Positions 25,274 through 34,558 of a stretch of DNA of 64,000 bases are shown in pieces; within the stretch, counting starts at the first letter, position 1; each line of letters begins with the position of its first letter. The position numbers and the translations under genes are program-made. The DNA is from Hyphomicrobiales bacterium (GTDB lineage: Bacteria; Pseudomonadota; Alphaproteobacteria; Rhizobiales; Beijerinckiaceae): contig JAPLOU010000017.1 in the NCBI GenBank assembly GCA_026400535.1, forward strand, positions 1-64,000, written 5' to 3'. A model generated the notes under the pieces. The model saw only the letters and a program-made list of their open reading frames with translations, ran no database searches and had not been told where the DNA came from.

Positions 25274-26440
25274 ATGAGCGATCATCCCACAGCCTCGGCC
25301 GGCTTCGGCGTATACCTGCATTGGCCGTTCTGCGCCGCAAAATGCCCCTATTGCGACTTCAATAGCCATGTGAGGCGCGAGAAGCCTGATGAGTCACGGT
25401 ATGCCGAAGCCTTCCGGCGCGAGATCGCCCATCGGGCGAGCCTCACTCCGGGCCGTGTGGTCTCGTCGATCTTTCTGGGTGGAGGGACGCCATCGCTGAT
25501 GCTGCCGGAAACCGTCGCCGCCCTGCTCGACGCAGTGGGTGGGGCATGGAGCGTCGCTCCCGATGTCGAGGTGACGCTGGAAGCCAATCCCACCAGCGTC
25601 GATGCGACGCGTTTCGCCGGTTACCGGGCTGCCGGCGTCAACCGGGTGTCACTGGGCGTCCAGGCGCTCAATGACCGCGACCTCAAGGCGCTGGGCCGGC
25701 TGCACAGCGCCGAGGAAGCGCTGGCCGCCGTCGCGCTGGCAGGGCGGCATTTCGATCGCATGTCGTTCGACCTCATCTACGCCCGCTCGCCCGATCAGAG
25801 CGGGGCGGAATGGCAGGCCGAACTGGACCTCGCGATCTCGCATGCCGCCGAGCATCTGTCGCTTTACCAGCTCACGATCGAGCCGGGCACGGCCTTCCAT
25901 GCCCTTCATGCGGCCGGAAAGCTCCCTGTGCCAAGCGACGAACAGGCGCGGCAGCTCTACGCAATCACGCAGGAGACCTGCACGCGCCACGGCTTTGCTG
26001 CCTACGAACTCTCCAATCATGCCCGCGCCGGCGCGGAATGCCGCCACAACCTCATCTACTGGCGCTATGGCGAGTACGCCGGCATCGGCCCGGGTGCGCA
26101 TGGGCGGCTGGTGGTCGATGGCCAGCGCCGGGCCCAAGCGACCGAGAAGCATCCGGAAACCTGGCTCGCCAGCGTCATGCGGCAAGGTTCTGCCCTGGTC
26201 GAGGACGAGCCGCTATCGCCCGAGGCTGCCGGCGACGAATTCCTGCTGATGGGCCTGAGGCTGGGCGAGGGCATCGATCCTGCGACCTACACCAGACTGA
26301 CCGGCCGCACCCTTGACCAGCGCAGGATCAACACGCTTGTGGCCGACGGACTTGTCGCGCTCAGTCCGGATGGACGGATTGCAGCCACGGCCGATGGCGT
26401 CCTGCTGCTGGACGCCGTGGTCGCTGACCTGGCGGCGTGA
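25274..26440 (+). CDS. hemW: Radical SAM heme chaperone HemW
   Basis: A 388-aa radical SAM protein of the HemN-like family. The 4Fe-4S cluster motif is FCAAKCPYCDF with Cys20, Cys24 and Cys27, followed by IFLGGGTPSLM. HemW delivers heme to target proteins; it is often misnamed oxygen-independent coproporphyrinogen oxidase, and its shorter length and cluster spacing favour HemW. I start at ATG 25274, where homology begins; the open frame extends upstream only as a shadow of the pseudogene. It ends three bases from the convergent LppC-like gene. Confidence 0.9.
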   Translation: MSDHPTASAGFGVYLHWPFCAAKCPYCDFNSHVRREKPDESRYAEAFRREIAHRASLTPGRVVSSIFLGGGTPSLMLPETVAALLDAVGGAWSVAPDVEVTLEANPTSVDATRFAGYRAAGVNRVSLGVQALNDRDLKALGRLHSAEEALAAVALAGRHFDRMSFDLIYARSPDQSGAEWQAELDLAISHAAEHLSLYQLTIEPGTAFHALHAAGKLPVPSDEQARQLYAITQETCTRHGFAAYELSNHARAGAECRHNLIYWRYGEYAGIGPGAHGRLVVDGQRRAQATEKHPETWLASVMRQGSALVEDEPLSPEAAGDEFLLMGLRLGEGIDPATYTRLTGRTLDQRRINTLVADGLVALSPDGRIAATADGVLLLDAVVADLAA

Positions 26441-26443
26441 CGA

Positions 26444-27637
26444 TCAGGCGGTCCGGGCAAACTCGCGCGGCGCGGCGCTGACCGTGACGGCCGTACCGTT
26501 TCGGACCTCCAGCACGGCGAGGCCGCGCTCGATCATGCCGTCGCGGCGAAAACGGAACAGGCCGTCAACCCCCTCAAAGCCCGAACTGTTGGTCAGCACC
26601 GCCTCGGAGAAGCGCTGCGTGCCCTGCTGGCGTGCGAGCGCGGCCACCAGCGTGACGGCGGTGTAGGCGAGGGAGGCGATCCGGGTCGGAGCGCTGCCAA
26701 ACCGCGTCTGATAACGCTGGGCGAAGGCATTGAACCCCGCCGCCTCGGGGGCTGCGAACCATCCGCCCTGCAATTGTGGCACCCGGAAAGCGCGCGCATC
26801 ATTCCATACCCCGCTGCCGAGCAGCTTCACCCGCTGGCTGTTGAGGCCCGCGCCCTGCAGCGCCTGGCCAATCGCCGGCAAGGTCTCGGCCGTTTCCGGC
26901 GCAAACAGCCCGTCGATCTGCGCCAGCGCCGGGGCGAGCCGGCCGACCGCTTCCTGCAGCTTGCCCTGATCCAGCGCAAAGCGCTCGATGGCCACCACCC
27001 GCACCTGGCGCTGGGCGCAGGCCTGCTGGAAGGCCGCTTCGACCACGCGCCCGTAGCCCGTGTCAGGGATGAGGGCGGCAAAGGATCGGCGACCCTGCTG
27101 CGCCGCATAAGCGATCACGCGGCTGACCTCGAGTTCGGCGACGAAGGACATCAGGTAGACGCCCGGAGCCGCCACGGCCTGATCGGTGGAGAACGCGATC
27201 ACAGGTCGGCCCGCAGGCCGTGCCACCGAGGCGACCGCCTGAACCGAGGGCGCGAACAGCGGCCCGATGATCGCTTCTGCCCCTTCGGCAAGCGCCTCCT
27301 GCGCGCCCGTGCGGGCGGCGTCGGCTGTGCCGGCATCATCCTTGATGATCAGGCGGATGTTCGGATTCTGGAATTCGGCCAGAGCCATTTCGGCCGCGTT
27401 CTTGAGGGCATTGCCGACGATCCCACCCTGGCCACCCGCGGTCAGCGGGACGATCAAGGCAACGGGAACGACACCGGCGGTTGCGCTCGGCGGGGTTGCC
27501 GGACCGGCCGCAGGGGGACTGCCGAGGCCGGTGTCGAAGCCTGGCAGGCCGCCGCCACAGGCCGCAAGACTGGTCGACAGCGCCGAAGCGCCGAGGAGTT
27601 TCAGGCCCGAACGGCGATTGATCATGGTTTCAGACAA
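26444..27637 (-). CDS. LppC/LpoA-like penicillin-binding protein activator lipoprotein
   Basis: A 397-aa lipoprotein with a type I periplasmic-binding fold. The signal peptide ends in lipobox LAAC (Cys27), followed by a Gly/Pro linker and the receptor domain starting VPVALIVPLTAGGQGGIVG. The family (PF04348-like, and branched-chain amino-acid binding relatives) includes LpoA, which activates class A PBPs; alphaproteobacterial members are annotated as penicillin-binding protein activators. No transporter genes are nearby, which argues against an ABC substrate-binding role. It is divergent from rsmI, the usual arrangement. Confidence 0.83.
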   Translation of the reverse strand: MSETMINRRSGLKLLGASALSTSLAACGGGLPGFDTGLGSPPAAGPATPPSATAGVVPVALIVPLTAGGQGGIVGNALKNAAEMALAEFQNPNIRLIIKDDAGTADAARTGAQEALAEGAEAIIGPLFAPSVQAVASVARPAGRPVIAFSTDQAVAAPGVYLMSFVAELEVSRVIAYAAQQGRRSFAALIPDTGYGRVVEAAFQQACAQRQVRVVAIERFALDQGKLQEAVGRLAPALAQIDGLFAPETAETLPAIGQALQGAGLNSQRVKLLGSGVWNDARAFRVPQLQGGWFAAPEAAGFNAFAQRYQTRFGSAPTRIASLAYTAVTLVAALARQQGTQRFSEAVLTNSSGFEGVDGLFRFRRDGMIERGLAVLEVRNGTAVTVSAAPREFARTA

Positions 27638-27801
27638 GAGGGGTCCTCGGAGGATCAGGGTCGGGACGTTATCAAGTTTCGCAGGTTCGAAACAGCATCA
27701 TTCTGACAGCGAAGGGATAATGCGCTGTTAACCGTGGCGCTGCCGCATGGCCGCATGGGCCGGGGCTGGCGCAAAGACGGTGATCATGGCAGTTCTGACC
27801 G

Positions 27802-28710
27802 ATGAGCAAAGACGCACGGACGGCCGCTTCGAACGCCTACACCGCCTTCGGCATCAAGGCCGAAGCGCAGGCGCTGGCCGCCGGCCTGCACATTGTCGCA
27901 ACCCCGATCGGCAATCTCGGCGACATCTCCTTGCGCGCGCTGGCGACGCTGGCGGCGGCAGACCTCATCCTGGCCGAGGACACCCGTGTGACCAAGGTCC
28001 TGCTGGCCCATTACGGAATCTCGACCCCGCTGAGCGCCTATCACGAGCACAATGCCGCGGAGATGCGGCCCAAAGTGCTCGCCCGTCTCAGGGCCGGCGG
28101 ACGGCTGGCGCTGGTCAGCGACGCCGGCACGCCGCTGGTCTCGGATCCGGGCTATCGGCTGGTCGAGGATGCGGTGACGAACGGTTTTGCGGTCACCGGC
28201 GTGCCCGGGCCTTCGGCAGTGCTGGCCGCGCTGGTCGTGGCGGGTCTGCCGACGGACCGCTTCTTCTTCGAGGGCTTCCTGCCGCCGCGCACGGCGGCGA
28301 GGCGGGCGCGACTGGCCGAGCTTGGTGTCATTCGCGCAACGCTGGTGCTGTTCGAATCGCCGCGCCGGCTGGCCGAAATGCTCGCCGACGCTGCGGCGAT
28401 GCTGGGGGCACGACCGGCAGCCGTAGCGCGCGAGCTGACCAAGCTGCATGAAACCGTCCGGCGCGGCTCGCTGCCGGATCTTTCGCGGCTCTACGCCGAG
28501 GGGGAGACGGCACGCGGCGAGATCGTCGTGCTGATCGGCGCCAGCGACGGGCTGCCCGCCGCAGGCAGCGGCGATCTGGTCGATGCCAAACTCAAGGCCG
28601 CGCTGGCCACCCTGTCGCTGAAGGAGGCCGTGGCGCAGGTCTCTGCGGACACCGGGCTGCCGCGCCGCAGGATCTACGCCCGCGCCCTCGAACTGACGCG
28701 CCTGCCGTGA
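27802..28710 (+). CDS. rsmI: 16S rRNA (cytidine-1402-2'-O)-methyltransferase RsmI
   Basis: A 302-aa SAM-dependent methyltransferase of the tetrapyrrole-methylase fold that 2'-O-methylates C1402 in the ribosomal P site. Signatures: IVATPIGNLGDISLRAL (32-48), VSDAGTPLVSDPGYRLV and GVPGPSAVLAAL. The C-terminal helical domain ends ...RRRIYARALELTRLP. It is divergent from the LppC-like gene and followed directly by the remnant of yraN, its usual partner. Confidence 0.94.
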   Translation: MSKDARTAASNAYTAFGIKAEAQALAAGLHIVATPIGNLGDISLRALATLAAADLILAEDTRVTKVLLAHYGISTPLSAYHEHNAAEMRPKVLARLRAGGRLALVSDAGTPLVSDPGYRLVEDAVTNGFAVTGVPGPSAVLAALVVAGLPTDRFFFEGFLPPRTAARRARLAELGVIRATLVLFESPRRLAEMLADAAAMLGARPAAVARELTKLHETVRRGSLPDLSRLYAEGETARGEIVVLIGASDGLPAAGSGDLVDAKLKAALATLSLKEAVAQVSADTGLPRRRIYARALELTRLP

Positions 28711-28720
28711 CCGGCAGCCG

Positions 28721-28900
28721 AAGCTGGCGCGCGCCTCCGAGGCGGATGCAGCTTGTGCGATCACGGCGGAGACGATCAGGCCTGTCGATCGCCGCATCCG
28801 CGACTGGCGGGCGCGGAAGCCCTGGGCCGAGGGCTGCACGCCGAGGGCCGATGCGGTCTTCATCGGGCGGGGCGCCTGGCCACGCCATGGCGCCGGGATC
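28721..28900 (+). pseudogene. yraN: yraN remnant (UPF0102), N-terminal half lost
   Basis: The frame from 28721 reads KLARASEADAACAITAE, then RRIRDWRARKP and ADAVFIGRGAWPRHGAGIF. This matches the second half of YraN, an endonuclease-like protein whose segments read KARA...AIT and end VLVAPGRWPRHI. The first 50-60 residues, with the GEIDLI and VFVEVK nuclease motifs, are missing, and the remnant begins within 11 bases of the rsmI stop. No start codon serves this frame. YraN normally sits exactly here, between rsmI and gshB. The remaining bases up to gshB hold nothing else. Confidence 0.6.
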
Positions 28901-29042
28901 TTTGTCGCCAACCTCTTTCCCGTCGAGATGCCGCAAGCCGCGGTCGGAAGCCCTTGTCCAGCCGCGGGGGCTTGCCTTTTCGGATGGCCCGCGTCGATAA
29001 GCAGCGTCACAGGCCAAAGCGTCGCCAACAGGACCGATCCCC

Positions 29043-29987
29043 ATGACCCTTACCGTCGCCGTGCAGATGGACCCGATCGAGCGCATCAGGATAGCGGGCG
29101 ATTCCAGCTTCGCGCTGATACTGGAGGCGGAGCGGCGCGGACACACGCTTTACACCTACACGCCGGACAAGCTCTCGATGCGGGACGGCAAGGTCATCGC
29201 CATGGCCAAGCCCACGCACGTGCGCGACATCGAGGGCGACCATGTCACGCTCGGGCCCGAAGAGCGGATCGACCTTGGCGATGTCGATGTCGTGCTGCTG
29301 AGGCAGGACCCGCCTTTCGACATGGGCTATGTCACGACGACCCACCTGCTCGAGCGGATCCACCCCAAGACGCTGGTGGTCAATGACCCGGCCCATGTGC
29401 GCAACGCGCCCGAGAAAATCTTCGTCACCGACTTTCCGGATCTGATGCCTGCGACGCTGATCACGCGCGACAAGGCCGAGATCGAGGCCTTCCGGGCCGA
29501 GTTCGGCGACATCGTGATGAAGCCGCTCTACGGCAATGGGGGGGCGGCGGTGTTCAAGGTCGGCGCGGTCGACCCGAATTTCGGCTCGCTCTACGACCTG
29601 TTTGCGACGCTGTTCAAGGAGCCCTGGGTGGTGCAGCGCTTCCTGCCCAAGGTGACCGAGGGCGACAAGCGCATCATCCTGATCGACGGCACGGTCCGCG
29701 GCGCGATCAACCGCGTGCCGGCAGCCAACGACATCCGCTCAAACATGGTGCGCGGCGGCGCGGCCAAGCCGACGGACCTGTCAGCGCGCGAACTGGAGAT
29801 CTGCGAAACCATCGGGCCGGACTTGAAGACCCGCGGCCTGATTTTCGTCGGCATCGACGTGATCGACGGCAACCTGACCGAGATCAACGTGACCTCACCC
29901 ACAGGCCTGCGCGCCATCAAGCGGCTCGGCGGTCCTGATCTGGCCGTGGACATCTGGGATGTGATCGAGAACAAGGTGATGAACTGA
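29043..29987 (+). CDS. gshB: Glutathione synthetase
   Basis: A 314-aa ATP-grasp ligase that joins gamma-glutamylcysteine and glycine to make glutathione in the cytosol. N-terminal [20 protein letters not shown], the central [23 protein letters not shown]-binding [15 protein letters not shown], and the C-terminal [20 protein letters not shown] are all typical. Length matches the family (about 315 aa). The start ATG lies at a CCCC-rich leader 332 bases after rsmI. Confidence 0.96.
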   Translation: MTLTVAVQMDPIERIRIAGDSSFALILEAERRGHTLYTYTPDKLSMRDGKVIAMAKPTHVRDIEGDHVTLGPEERIDLGDVDVVLLRQDPPFDMGYVTTTHLLERIHPKTLVVNDPAHVRNAPEKIFVTDFPDLMPATLITRDKAEIEAFRAEFGDIVMKPLYGNGGAAVFKVGAVDPNFGSLYDLFATLFKEPWVVQRFLPKVTEGDKRIILIDGTVRGAINRVPAANDIRSNMVRGGAAKPTDLSARELEICETIGPDLKTRGLIFVGIDVIDGNLTEINVTSPTGLRAIKRLGGPDLAVDIWDVIENKVMN

Positions 29988-30028
29988 CAGTCCACGGTTC
30001 AATCTGTCGCAGTGGACATTGGCAGCCA

Positions 30029-30049
30029 GCGAAACATCTCCAGTTTCGC
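30029..30049 (+). terminator. Weak hairpin after gshB
   Basis: GCGAAAC and GTTTCGC form a 7-bp stem with a 7-base loop, followed by AAATTGCCTTCATTTTC. The T-tract is poor. The surrounding 130 bases are AT-rich. Confidence 0.3.
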
Positions 30050-30123
30050 AAATTGCCTTCATTTTCACATTATCTGCGTGTTGTTATCTGCGCTGAATTA
30101 ATACATCGCTCTGATGTGATATC

Positions 30124-30965
30124 ATGACGCGGGCCAGCCCGCAGACTGTCCGGTCTGCGGCTTCAGCCAACACAGTGCCATTTCGCGTTTCGACCGCCGC
30201 CTGAAGCGTTTGTCGACGGCCCTGTGCGCTGATTGCGGATTGATGTTCACCAATCCAAGACCGACCGAGCTGGAGCTCGCCGTCTACGACCGAACGCGTT
30301 ACCGCCTCGATTACCAGCTGTCTGTTGGAAAGCCCGGCCAGCGGCACGTGCGCAAGATGGTGCGCGAAGCGGTTCAGCGCCACGCCGTGCTCGCCCCCTG
30401 TCTTGGCGGACGCAAGCTTCGCATGCTCGACTTCGGTTGCGGATCGGGCGACCTGCTCCGTCATTTTGCTCTTGAAGGGCACTGCGCCACCGGTCCCGAG
30501 CCCGGCTCGGGTTATGCCCGGCATGCGGTGGACCTTGCGCCGACCGCTGGTCCGTTCCGGATCGACAGCGCGCCGTGGCCGTCGGTTGCTGATCCCGCCG
30601 CGTCCGTCGAACTGGTCTCGATGCTGCATGTGCCGGAGCATCTTCCGCGACCTGTGGCGGCCCTGGCCGCGATCCATCGCTGGCTCACGCCCGGCGGGCT
30701 TCTGCACGTCGAGGTGCCGAACATGAAAGGCTATGACCTGAAGGGCGTTGAACGCGTCCACTTCGCCGATGTGATCAGCTGTTCACGCGACAACCTGATC
30801 CACGCGGCGAGCTTGGCGGGTTTCTCGCTCCTGGCGGAAACGTCGCCCACATCGCTCATCTTCGCCAAACCCGGCGGTGAGGCCTGCCAGGCGATCATCG
30901 ACCTCAAGGGGACGGCCCGACGCAACCGCACCGCGTGTTCGGAGCCGATCACGGTGCCGCGCTAG
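30124..30965 (+). pseudogene. Zinc-ribbon class I SAM methyltransferase with 5' frameshift
   Basis: The main frame encodes a methyltransferase: motif I MLDFGCGSGDLLRHF, post-motif SMLHVPEHLPRPVAAL, then WLTPGGLLHVEVPN. In front lies a zinc ribbon, DCPVCGF ... ALCADCGLMFTNPRP, in the same frame (from 30144), but this frame has no ATG or GTG before TTG 30210, and a stop stands at 30117. The only nearby ATG (30124) is in another frame; adding one base in the CCC run at 30138-30140 would join it to the ribbon. So the gene probably has a one-base deletion. A TTG start at 30210 would lose the first two cysteines. Confidence 0.65.
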
Positions 30966-31041
30966 CTGACGCATCATGCACGGCGGCTCATGCGCAGGGT
31001 GCCCTCCCGGTCGCGGCAGCAGCGGTCCCCGGCGGCCCTCC

Positions 31042-31779
31042 TCAATACCCGACCTCCTCGACCCGCATGCCCATGGCGTCGACCATCAGGAAGCGGCCGA
31101 CCAGTCCTATGCCGAAGCCGGTGATCTGGCGGATGACCTCCAGCGCCATCAGCGAGCCCATGACGCCGGCCAACGCGCCGAGCACGCCTGCTTCGGCGCA
31201 GGTCGGCACGGTGCCGGCAGCCGGCGCTTCCGGAAAGAGGTCGCGGTAAGATGGGTTCGGCGTGCCATCTTCGCGGCGCTCGAACGGGCGCAGGGTGGTC
31301 AGCGTGCCGTCGAAACGGCCGAGTGCGGCGGTGACCAGCGGCTTTCGCTCGGCCTGGCAGGCATCGGCGACCAGATAGCGGGTCGCGAAATTGTCGCAGC
31401 CATCGGCGACGAGGTCGTAACCGGCGATCAGGGCGCGGGCATTGTGCGCATCGAGGCGGTAGGCGTGCGGTTCGATCAGAACATGCGGGTTGAGCCGCGC
31501 CACGGCCTCGGCCGCGCTCGACACCTTGGGACGGCCGATGTCCGGCGTACCGTGGATAACCTGCCGCTGCAGGTTCGACAGAGAGACCTCGTCGTCATCG
31601 ATGATGCCGAGGCAGCCGACGCCGGCCGCGGCAAGATACATCAGCAGCGCCGAGCCCAGCCCGCCTGCGCCGATGACCAGAACCCGCGCCATGCTCAGCC
31701 GCGTCTGGCCGGGTCCGCCAATCTCGGGCAGCACCAGGTGACGGGCATAGCGTTCGATTTCATCAGCGCTGAAGCTCAT
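31042..31779 (-). CDS. moeB: Molybdopterin-synthase adenylyltransferase-like (HesA/MoeB/ThiF)
   Basis: A 245-aa E1-like enzyme that activates the C-terminus of a ubiquitin-like sulfur carrier (MoaD or ThiS) by adenylation. The nucleotide site VLVIGAGGLGSALL has the GxGxxG at 37-42; DDDEVSLSNLQRQV and GCDNFATRYLVADAC follow. The conserved loop reads PTCAEAGVLGALAG. There is no rhodanese domain. The short form with TYRDLFP-type loop lacks the CxxC of E. coli MoeB, as seen in rhizobial homologues. I start at ATG 31779; the longer frame is not conserved. Confidence 0.87.
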   Translation of the reverse strand: MSFSADEIERYARHLVLPEIGGPGQTRLSMARVLVIGAGGLGSALLMYLAAAGVGCLGIIDDDEVSLSNLQRQVIHGTPDIGRPKVSSAAEAVARLNPHVLIEPHAYRLDAHNARALIAGYDLVADGCDNFATRYLVADACQAERKPLVTAALGRFDGTLTTLRPFERREDGTPNPSYRDLFPEAPAAGTVPTCAEAGVLGALAGVMGSLMALEVIRQITGFGIGLVGRFLMVDAMGMRVEEVGY

Positions 31780-31941
31780 GGAACAGCCGTAAAGGGCGTG
31801 AAACAATGCCGCAATGCGGAAAATGCAGGCAAATCGCGCCTGCGGCCTTGCTGGACCTTGGCGCTGGCCTATTTGACAGCCCATCGTCGCTGACAGTCAC
31901 GGCGACATCACGCGTATCTGTCGTCTTTTGGGAGGTATCAC

Positions 31942-32946
31942 ATGCGTCTGAAATCACTGGCTCTGGCGCTCGCGGGCGTCACCCTGTCGGCCATTGCAGC
32001 CGTCGCGCAGCAGGCCATCGCACCCGCCGTGGTCTATGACCTTGGCGGCAAGTTCGACAAGTCGTTCAATGAAGCGGCGTTCAACGGCGCCGAGCGCTTC
32101 AAGCGCGAGAGCGGAGTCGACTACCGCGACTTCGAGATCCAGAACGACGCCCAGCGCGAGCAGGCCCTGCGTAACTTCGCCCAGCGCGGCCAGAATCCGA
32201 TCGTCGCGGTCGGCTTCTCATTCCGTGCCGCGCTGGAGAATGTTGCCAAGGAATTCCCCAACACCCGCTTTGCCATCATCGATTCCGGGGTTGACCTGCC
32301 GAACGTGCAGTCCATCCGCTTCCGTGAGCATGAGGGCTCCTATCTCGTCGGCGTGCTGGCCGGCCTCGCCACCAAGAAGAATACCGTCGGCTTCGTCGGA
32401 GGCATGGACATTCCGCTGATCCGCCGCTTCGCCTGCGGCTATGTGCAGGGCGTCAAGGCGGCCAGGCCGTCCGCCGCCGTGATCCAGAACATGACGGGAA
32501 CCACGGGCGCAGCCTTCCGCGATCCGGTGCGGGGCGGCGAACTGGCCCGCGGCCAGATCAGCCAGGGCGCGGACGTGATCTATCACGCGTCGGGCGCCAC
32601 CGGCATCGGCGTGCTGCAGGCAGCCGCTGATGGCGGTGTACTCGGCATCGGCGTCGACTCCAACCAGAATGGCCTGCATCCGGGCAAGGTGCTGACCTCG
32701 ATGCTGAAGCGCGTGGACAATGCCGTGCACACCTCGTTCAGCACAGCCCGCGCCGGCACCTGGAAGGCAGGCGCCACCGTGCTCGGTCTGGCCGAAGGCG
32801 GCGTTGACTGGGCTGATGACAGCAACAATGCGCCGCTGATCACCGCCGACATGCGCGCCGCGGTGACCAAGGCTTCGGACGACATCAAGGCCGGCCGCGT
32901 GGTCGTGCACGACTTCATGTCGAACAGCGCCTGCCCTGTGCAGTGA
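31942..32946 (+). CDS. BMP-family nucleoside ABC transporter, substrate-binding protein
   Basis: A 334-aa periplasmic binding protein of the BMP (PnrA-like) family, which binds purine or pyrimidine nucleosides. A signal peptide ends near residue 23 (AAVAQQ). Family motifs: VVYDLGGKFDKSFNEAAFNG, VGFSFRAALENVAKEFPNTRF, and KKNTVGFVGGMDIPLIRRF. It heads a nucleoside uptake and salvage operon; a strong hairpin directly after it probably raises its level over the other components. Confidence 0.92.
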   Translation: MRLKSLALALAGVTLSAIAAVAQQAIAPAVVYDLGGKFDKSFNEAAFNGAERFKRESGVDYRDFEIQNDAQREQALRNFAQRGQNPIVAVGFSFRAALENVAKEFPNTRFAIIDSGVDLPNVQSIRFREHEGSYLVGVLAGLATKKNTVGFVGGMDIPLIRRFACGYVQGVKAARPSAAVIQNMTGTTGAAFRDPVRGGELARGQISQGADVIYHASGATGIGVLQAAADGGVLGIGVDSNQNGLHPGKVLTSMLKRVDNAVHTSFSTARAGTWKAGATVLGLAEGGVDWADDSNNAPLITADMRAAVTKASDDIKAGRVVVHDFMSNSACPVQ

Positions 32947-32970
32947 TGCCGAACCTGAGCTTGTGAACGT

Positions 32971-33005
32971 GGAATGGCCGGAGCACACTCCGGCCATTCC
33001 TCTTT
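32971..33005 (+). terminator. Hairpin/attenuator between binding protein and ATPase
   Basis: A perfect 13-bp stem (GGAATGGCCGGAG 32971-32983, CTCCGGCCATTCC 32988-33000) with a CACA loop, followed by TCTTT. The T-tract is short, so it likely terminates only part of the transcripts or stabilises the upstream message. Confidence 0.8.
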
Positions 33006-33016
33006 GAAGGGCCCGC

Positions 33017-34558
33017 ATGCCTCCTCCCGCCATCCAGATGACCGGCATCGACAAACGCTTTGGCGCGGTGCACGCCAACAACGCGGTCAGCATGACGGTC
33101 GAAAAGGGCACGGTCCACGGCCTGATCGGGGAGAATGGCGCGGGCAAGTCGACGCTGATGTCGATCCTTTACGGGTTCTACGCCGCCGACAGTGGAACCA
33201 TCGCCATCAACGGCAAGCCCAGCCTGATCCGCACCCCGGCCGATGCGATCCATTCGGGCATCGGCATGGTGCATCAGCACTTCATGCTGGTCGAGACCTT
33301 CACCGTGGTCGAGAATGTCATGCTCGGCGCGGAGGGCGGCGTCTTCACCGCCAGGGGCGCCTCAGCCGTCCGGGCCAAGCTGCGGGCGCTGTCCCATGCC
33401 TATGGCATGGACGTGAACCCAGATGCGGTCGTCTGCGAACTCGCCGTGGGCGAATTGCAGCGCGTCGAGATCCTGAAGGCCCTGGTCAAGGGCGCGGACA
33501 TCCTGATCCTTGACGAGCCGACGGCGGTGCTGACGCCGGGCGAGGTCGACACGCTGTTCGTGCTGCTGCGCAGGCTGGCCGACGAAGGCAAGACAATCAT
33601 CATCGTCACGCACAAGCTGAAGGAAATCATGGCCGTGACGGACCGCGTCTCGGTGATGCGGCGCGGCGCGATGGTCGGCACGGTGGAGACCAGGAACACC
33701 AGCCCCGCCGATCTGGCCGAGCTCATGGTGGGCCGCCGTGTGATGCTGACGGTCGAGAAGGGCCCTGCCAACCCGCAAGGCGTGGTGCTCGATGTCAAGG
33801 ACCTCACCGTGCGCGACGCGCGCGGCACCGTGAGGCTCGATCACGCCACGTTTCAGGTCAGGGCCGGCGAGATCGTCGGTATTGCCGGCGTTTCCGGCAA
33901 CGGCCAGTCCGAATTGCTGGAGACCATCGCCGGCATCCGCAAGCCTGCGGGCGGGACGATCAGCCTGAACGGCACGATGCTCGACTGCGGCGGGGGTGAC
34001 GATCCAACGGCGCTCCGGGCCAGGGGCCTGCGTCACGTTCCCGAGGACCGCCACCGGATGGGGCTCGTGAAACAGTTCGAGGCCGCGGAAAGCGCCATTC
34101 TCGGCTGTTCCGACGAACCGGGTTTCGGCGCCGGACCCTTTCTCGATCGCGATGCGGTTCTGGCGGATTGCATCCGCAAGATGGCGTCATTCGACGTGCG
34201 CCCCGCCGACCCGACGCTGCGCACGGCGCTGTTCTCCGGCGGCAACCAGCAGAAGATCGTGCTCGCCCGCGAGATCGAGCGCGATCCCAGGCTGCTGCTG
34301 ATCGGCCAGCCGACGCGCGGGGTTGACATCGGCGCGATCGAGTTCATCCACAAGCGGATCATCGCCCTGCGCGATGCGGGCAAGGCCGTGCTGCTGGTCT
34401 CCACCGAGCTCGACGAGGTGCTGGCCCTGTCCGACCGTGTGCTGGTGATGTGCGGCGGCAAGATCACCGGCGAGCGCCGCCCCGAGGATACCAACGAGCA
34501 GGACATGGGCCTGCTGATGGCCGGGGTTTCATCCGATGCGCCGAAGGTGGCAGCATGA
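33017..34558 (+). CDS. Nucleoside ABC transporter ATPase (tandem domains)
   Basis: A 513-aa protein with two fused ABC ATPase domains, like RbsA and B. subtilis NupO. The first has Walker A GENGAGKSTLMSIL (38-45), ABC signature region LAVGELQRVEILKAL and Walker B ILILDEPTAVLTPGE. The second has a degenerate P-loop VSGNGQSELLETIAG and the signature LFSGGNQQKIVLAREI, as is normal for the family. It overlaps the first permease gene by four bases (ATGA). Confidence 0.93.
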   Translation: MPPPAIQMTGIDKRFGAVHANNAVSMTVEKGTVHGLIGENGAGKSTLMSILYGFYAADSGTIAINGKPSLIRTPADAIHSGIGMVHQHFMLVETFTVVENVMLGAEGGVFTARGASAVRAKLRALSHAYGMDVNPDAVVCELAVGELQRVEILKALVKGADILILDEPTAVLTPGEVDTLFVLLRRLADEGKTIIIVTHKLKEIMAVTDRVSVMRRGAMVGTVETRNTSPADLAELMVGRRVMLTVEKGPANPQGVVLDVKDLTVRDARGTVRLDHATFQVRAGEIVGIAGVSGNGQSELLETIAGIRKPAGGTISLNGTMLDCGGGDDPTALRARGLRHVPEDRHRMGLVKQFEAAESAILGCSDEPGFGAGPFLDRDAVLADCIRKMASFDVRPADPTLRTALFSGGNQQKIVLAREIERDPRLLLIGQPTRGVDIGAIEFIHKRIIALRDAGKAVLLVSTELDEVLALSDRVLVMCGGKITGERRPEDTNEQDMGLLMAGVSSDAPKVAA

